Source: Desulfovibrio sp. (GTDB lineage Bacteria; Desulfobacterota; Desulfovibrionia; Desulfovibrionales; Desulfovibrionaceae). From it: a stretch of 42,423 bases of DNA. The translations under genes were made by a program, and so were the position numbers. Below, piece by piece: positions 40,629 to 42,423 of the stretch. The stretch is taken from positions 1 to 42,423 of the forward strand of contig JAITHT010000051.1 of the NCBI GenBank assembly GCA_031279825.1, given 5' to 3'. The notes under the pieces are model-generated. The model saw only the letters and a program-made list of their open reading frames with translations. It had not been told where the DNA came from and made no database searches. Each line of letters begins with the position of its first letter. The first letter of the stretch is position 1.

Positions 40629-40752
40629 AGCATTTTCAAAGTGAAAATGCTCCGGCAACCGGCAGCATAAGCGCCGGCTCTCGTGCGCGAGGAGTAGGCG
40701 AAACTTGTTTTCGCCGAGGGCGACGAGTGCAACGTTTCAAAGTTAATCCGCT
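40628..40752 (+). repeat. Family 2 structured repeat, copy b
   Basis: It starts within the thrC stop region with a perfect hairpin GAGCATTTTCA-AAG-TGAAAATGCTC, then ACCGGCAGCATAAGCGCCGG, GGCGAAA-CTTG-TTTTCGCC, and the shared right end ACGTTTCAAAGTTAATCCGC. It aligns along about 125 bases with 1129-1251. Position right after a stop codon suggests a role in termination or mRNA 3'-end stability. Confidence 0.85.
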
Positions 40753-40814
40753 CCGCTCCAGGGCGTGTTAACACTATAGAATTTTTGTTCTCCGGCAAGG
40801 AGGATGAGTCTGCC

Positions 40815-40892
40815 ATGAGGGAATATACTCTTACGGTATCTGACCGGGATGGCGGACACAATCTGACGCGGCCGGAGGGCAAAAAGGCATAG
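40815..40892 (+). CDS. Possible 25-residue small ORF
   Basis: ATG at 40815, with AAGGAGG eleven bases upstream, encodes MREYTLTVSDRDGGHNLTRP then EGKKA and TAG. No known family. It lies between thrC and the DedA gene, within about 240 bases that otherwise hold only a CGTGTTAACACTATAGAAT word. Coding status is uncertain. Confidence 0.25.
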   Translation: MREYTLTVSDRDGGHNLTRPEGKKA

Positions 40893-40996
40893 CCTTAACA
40901 GGCCCTGGTATCGGCGAATCCGCCGTGAGTACGTGAGTATCATTAACCGTGCCGCAACGGGCGGCATGCCTTGTCACGCGAAAAACAAGGAACGCT

Positions 40997-41686
40997 ATGC
41001 TGAACTCTGAAGTAAGCGCCGCACTGCGCAAGCGCTGGTATCTCATCGTCCTTGCCGTCGCCGCCGCCGCCGGCATCGCGTACGGCGTTTACGCCTGCGA
41101 TCTGAATCCCCAGACTCTGTTGCGGCGCCACGGGTATCTGGTCATTCTCATATGGACTTTTTTCGAGGGAGAAACCATCGTCATTCTGGCGGGCATGTTC
41201 GCCGAAAAACTGCATCTCGATCCCTGGCGCATTGCCTTGTCCGCCTTTTGCGGCAGTTTTCTCAGCGATCAACTCATGTTCTGCCTGGGCAAATACATGG
41301 GCAAACCGGTATTGCGTTATTTTCCGCGTGTGGAAAAAAACGTGGATAAGGTCGCCGCTCTGTTCGAAAAATACGACATTATCCTCATTCTGGGGTTTCG
41401 CTTCGTGTACGGCGTGCGCAACGTGACGCCAATCCTGCTGGGCATCGGCGGAGTGCGCCATCTCAAATTTTTTCTTCTCAATTGCATCGGCGCGGCCGTA
41501 TGGGCGCTGTCTTTCAGCTTCGGCGGCTTTTACGCGGGCAAAGCCTTTATGCGCATCATGGAACTTGTCGGCCACGGCGTCCTGTACGCCCTTGTTCTGG
41601 GTTTGGGCGCAGGCGCTCTGCTGTGGTACAGACGGACCAAAAAGAACGCCGCCCTTCCTCAAGACGACGTTTCGCGGGATGCCTAG
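40997..41686 (+). CDS. DedA-family membrane protein
   Basis: 229 residues with about five membrane helices. Belongs to the DedA/SNARE-associated (VTT) family of inner-membrane proteins, some of which recycle undecaprenyl phosphate or phospholipids across the membrane. Seen: RHGYLVILIWTFFEGETIVI (the conserved glutamate), GSFLSDQLMFCLGKYMGKPV, FRFVYGVRNVTPILLGIGGV and the basic C-terminal tail RRTKKNAALP. Start set at ATG 40997 with AAGGAA upstream. The stop is followed within four bases by transposase remnants, so the locus has been a breakpoint. Confidence 0.88.
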   Translation: MLNSEVSAALRKRWYLIVLAVAAAAGIAYGVYACDLNPQTLLRRHGYLVILIWTFFEGETIVILAGMFAEKLHLDPWRIALSAFCGSFLSDQLMFCLGKYMGKPVLRYFPRVEKNVDKVAALFEKYDIILILGFRFVYGVRNVTPILLGIGGVRHLKFFLLNCIGAAVWALSFSFGGFYAGKAFMRIMELVGHGVLYALVLGLGAGALLWYRRTKKNAALPQDDVSRDA

Positions 41687-41689
41687 TAA

Positions 41690-41911
41690 TGAAAAGAAGC
41701 AGCGCGACCCTGAGATGTGCCGGACCAAAAAGGGCAACCGGTATTACTTCGGCATGAAGAGTCACATTGGGGTTGACGCGGGCGGCGGCTATGCGCGCAG
41801 CCTGGAAACCACTGCCGCCAATGTCCGCGACATCACGATAACTTCCCGCCTCATTCGTGAAGATGACACGGTGGTGTATGCTGATGCGGGCTATCCCGGC
41901 ATCGAAAAACG
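41690..41911 (+). pseudogene. IS5-family transposase fragment
   Basis: 74 codons with the DDE-transposase text RDPEMCRTKKGNRYYFGMKS then HIGVDA, ATTAANVRDITITSRLI and DTVVYADAGYPGIEKREG. The N-terminal half is missing, and the C-terminus is cut at about 41911, where it passes into another protein. It begins four bases after the DedA stop without a start codon of its own. A relic. Confidence 0.85.
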
Positions 41912-42084
41912 CGAAGGGATCGCCTTGAAGCGCCGGGGCCGCTTGAGGACTACATCAAGCGGCAACAGGGACTTATCACGAAAAAGATACCCGGCTATAC
42001 GGAACTGTCCCGCAAGCCCGTGTCCGTTGGCGAAACAGGCCTTGAAGCCGTGACGATGGAGGTCCGCCTCAAGCAGGACGGCTA
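41912..42084 (+). pseudogene. DUF1795/DcrB-like (EagR-type) fragment
   Basis: One frame reads RRDRLEAPGPLEDYIKRQQG, then LITKKIPGYTELSRKPVSVG and ETGLEAVTMEVRLKQDGYT. This fits the C-terminal half of the DUF1795 fold (ISRDRL...LEEYI.RQ...LPGY...). In type VI secretion loci such small proteins (EagR) are chaperones encoded just before RHS effectors, and an RHS fragment indeed follows directly. The 5' half is replaced by the IS fragment. The match is by eye, so moderate. Confidence 0.6.
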
Positions 42085-42423
42085 TACAAGGACGCGCTCG
42101 GCCAGGAAGAAAGGGCGGACTACGACGCCCTTGGCCGGGTCACGGCGCTCACGCTGCCGGACGGTTCCCGGCGCGGCTACCTCCGGGATCGCGCCGGCCG
42201 TCTGTCTGCGCACGGCCGTTGACGGCATGGACCAGCCCAAGTCCTGGGACTATGACCTGGAAAACAACGCCGTCAGCCGCACGGATGCGGAAAAGCAACG
42301 CCTTGGCTACGACTACGACCAGGCCGGCAACCTCGCCCGGATCGTCAACGAGAACGGCGAAGCCTACACGTTCCGTTATGACGCGCTTGACCGGCAGACG
42401 GAACAGATCAGCCTTGACGGCTC
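42085..42423 (+). pseudogene. RHS repeat protein fragment (frameshifted, runs off the window)
   Basis: Codes for YD-repeat text: YKDALGQEERADYDALGRV and PDGSRRGYLRDRAGRLS in one frame up to a TGA at 42220-42222, then VDGMDQPKSWDYDLENN, GYDYDQAGNLARIVNENGEA and YTFRYDALDRQTEQISLDG in another frame up to the window end. So at least one frameshift lies near 42205-42217, and the 5' junction at 42085 is also out of frame with the DUF1795 text. There is no start. RHS proteins are large toxin-encasing shells, often type VI effectors. Whether an intact 3' part exists outside the window is unknown. Confidence 0.85.

Noticed and set aside
39186-40658. 490-residue minus-strand ORF
   Set aside because: Antisense shadow of thrC, which has clear PLP and zinc motifs.
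1-42423. tRNA, rRNA and phage attachment sites
   Set aside because: No cloverleaf, 3' CCA context, rRNA core motif or direct-repeat-flanked integrase was seen.

Overview
The window is a G+C-rich bacterial chromosome segment. The gene set (class III ribonucleotide reductase behind a cobalamin riboswitch, a UGA-containing UshA-like selenoprotein, stand-alone AICAR transformylase, split flagellar/LPS clusters, Sbp/CysT sulfate uptake) best fits an anaerobic Gram-negative sulfate- or sulfite-reducer of the Desulfovibrionaceae. This placement rests on gene content and protein style only; no rRNA or tRNA gene is visible.

Layout. 1-3.3 kb: panC and an MltC-type lytic transglycosylase (both minus), then about 0.6 kb of repeats. 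3.4-11.1 kb (plus): a short adhesin-prefix-like protein, a biotin operon (bioB and a fused bioD-bioA), an RqcH/NFACT protein and a WaaG-like glycosyltransferase. 11.2-14.6 kb (minus): riboswitch, terminator, nrdD, a separate 60-residue glycyl-radical-domain ORF and nrdG. 14.6-18.6 kb (mostly minus): a repeat-rich junkyard with RhuM and transposase remnants, the selenoprotein gene, an HU gene and an incomplete sulfate ABC operon (cysT, sbp). 18.8-22.5 kb: a second HU gene, a hybrid sensor kinase and a FIST protein. 22.6-28.4 kb (minus): two glycosyltransferases, truA, a MotE-like protein, fliJ and a membrane-anchored hypothetical. 28.7-41.7 kb (plus): a branched-chain aminotransferase, an ArsR regulator, a 1369-residue LplT-PlsC-ACP-acyl-ACP-synthetase fusion, purH (AICARFT only), an RNB exoribonuclease, plsY, thrC and a DedA protein. 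41.7 kb to the end: remnants of an IS5-type transposase, a DUF1795 protein and an RHS protein joined end to end.

Functional links. nrdD, the glycyl-domain ORF and nrdG form one anaerobic dNTP-synthesis operon, apparently switched off when cobalamin is plentiful. The biotin operon carries the last three steps of biotin synthesis on two polypeptides. The ArsR gene and the giant fusion probably form a lysophospholipid salvage unit, with plsY as a de novo phospholipid gene nearby.

The most unusual features are: (1) the in-frame UGA with a plausible SECIS hairpin in the UshA-like gene; (2) the physical separation of the glycyl radical loop from NrdD; (3) the B12 riboswitch and terminator ahead of this operon; (4) three families of short dispersed intergenic repeats built from hairpins with compensatory changes. 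The largest repeat family has GNRA-type tetraloops and a ribosome-binding-site/ATG-like end that appears to be used by cysT.
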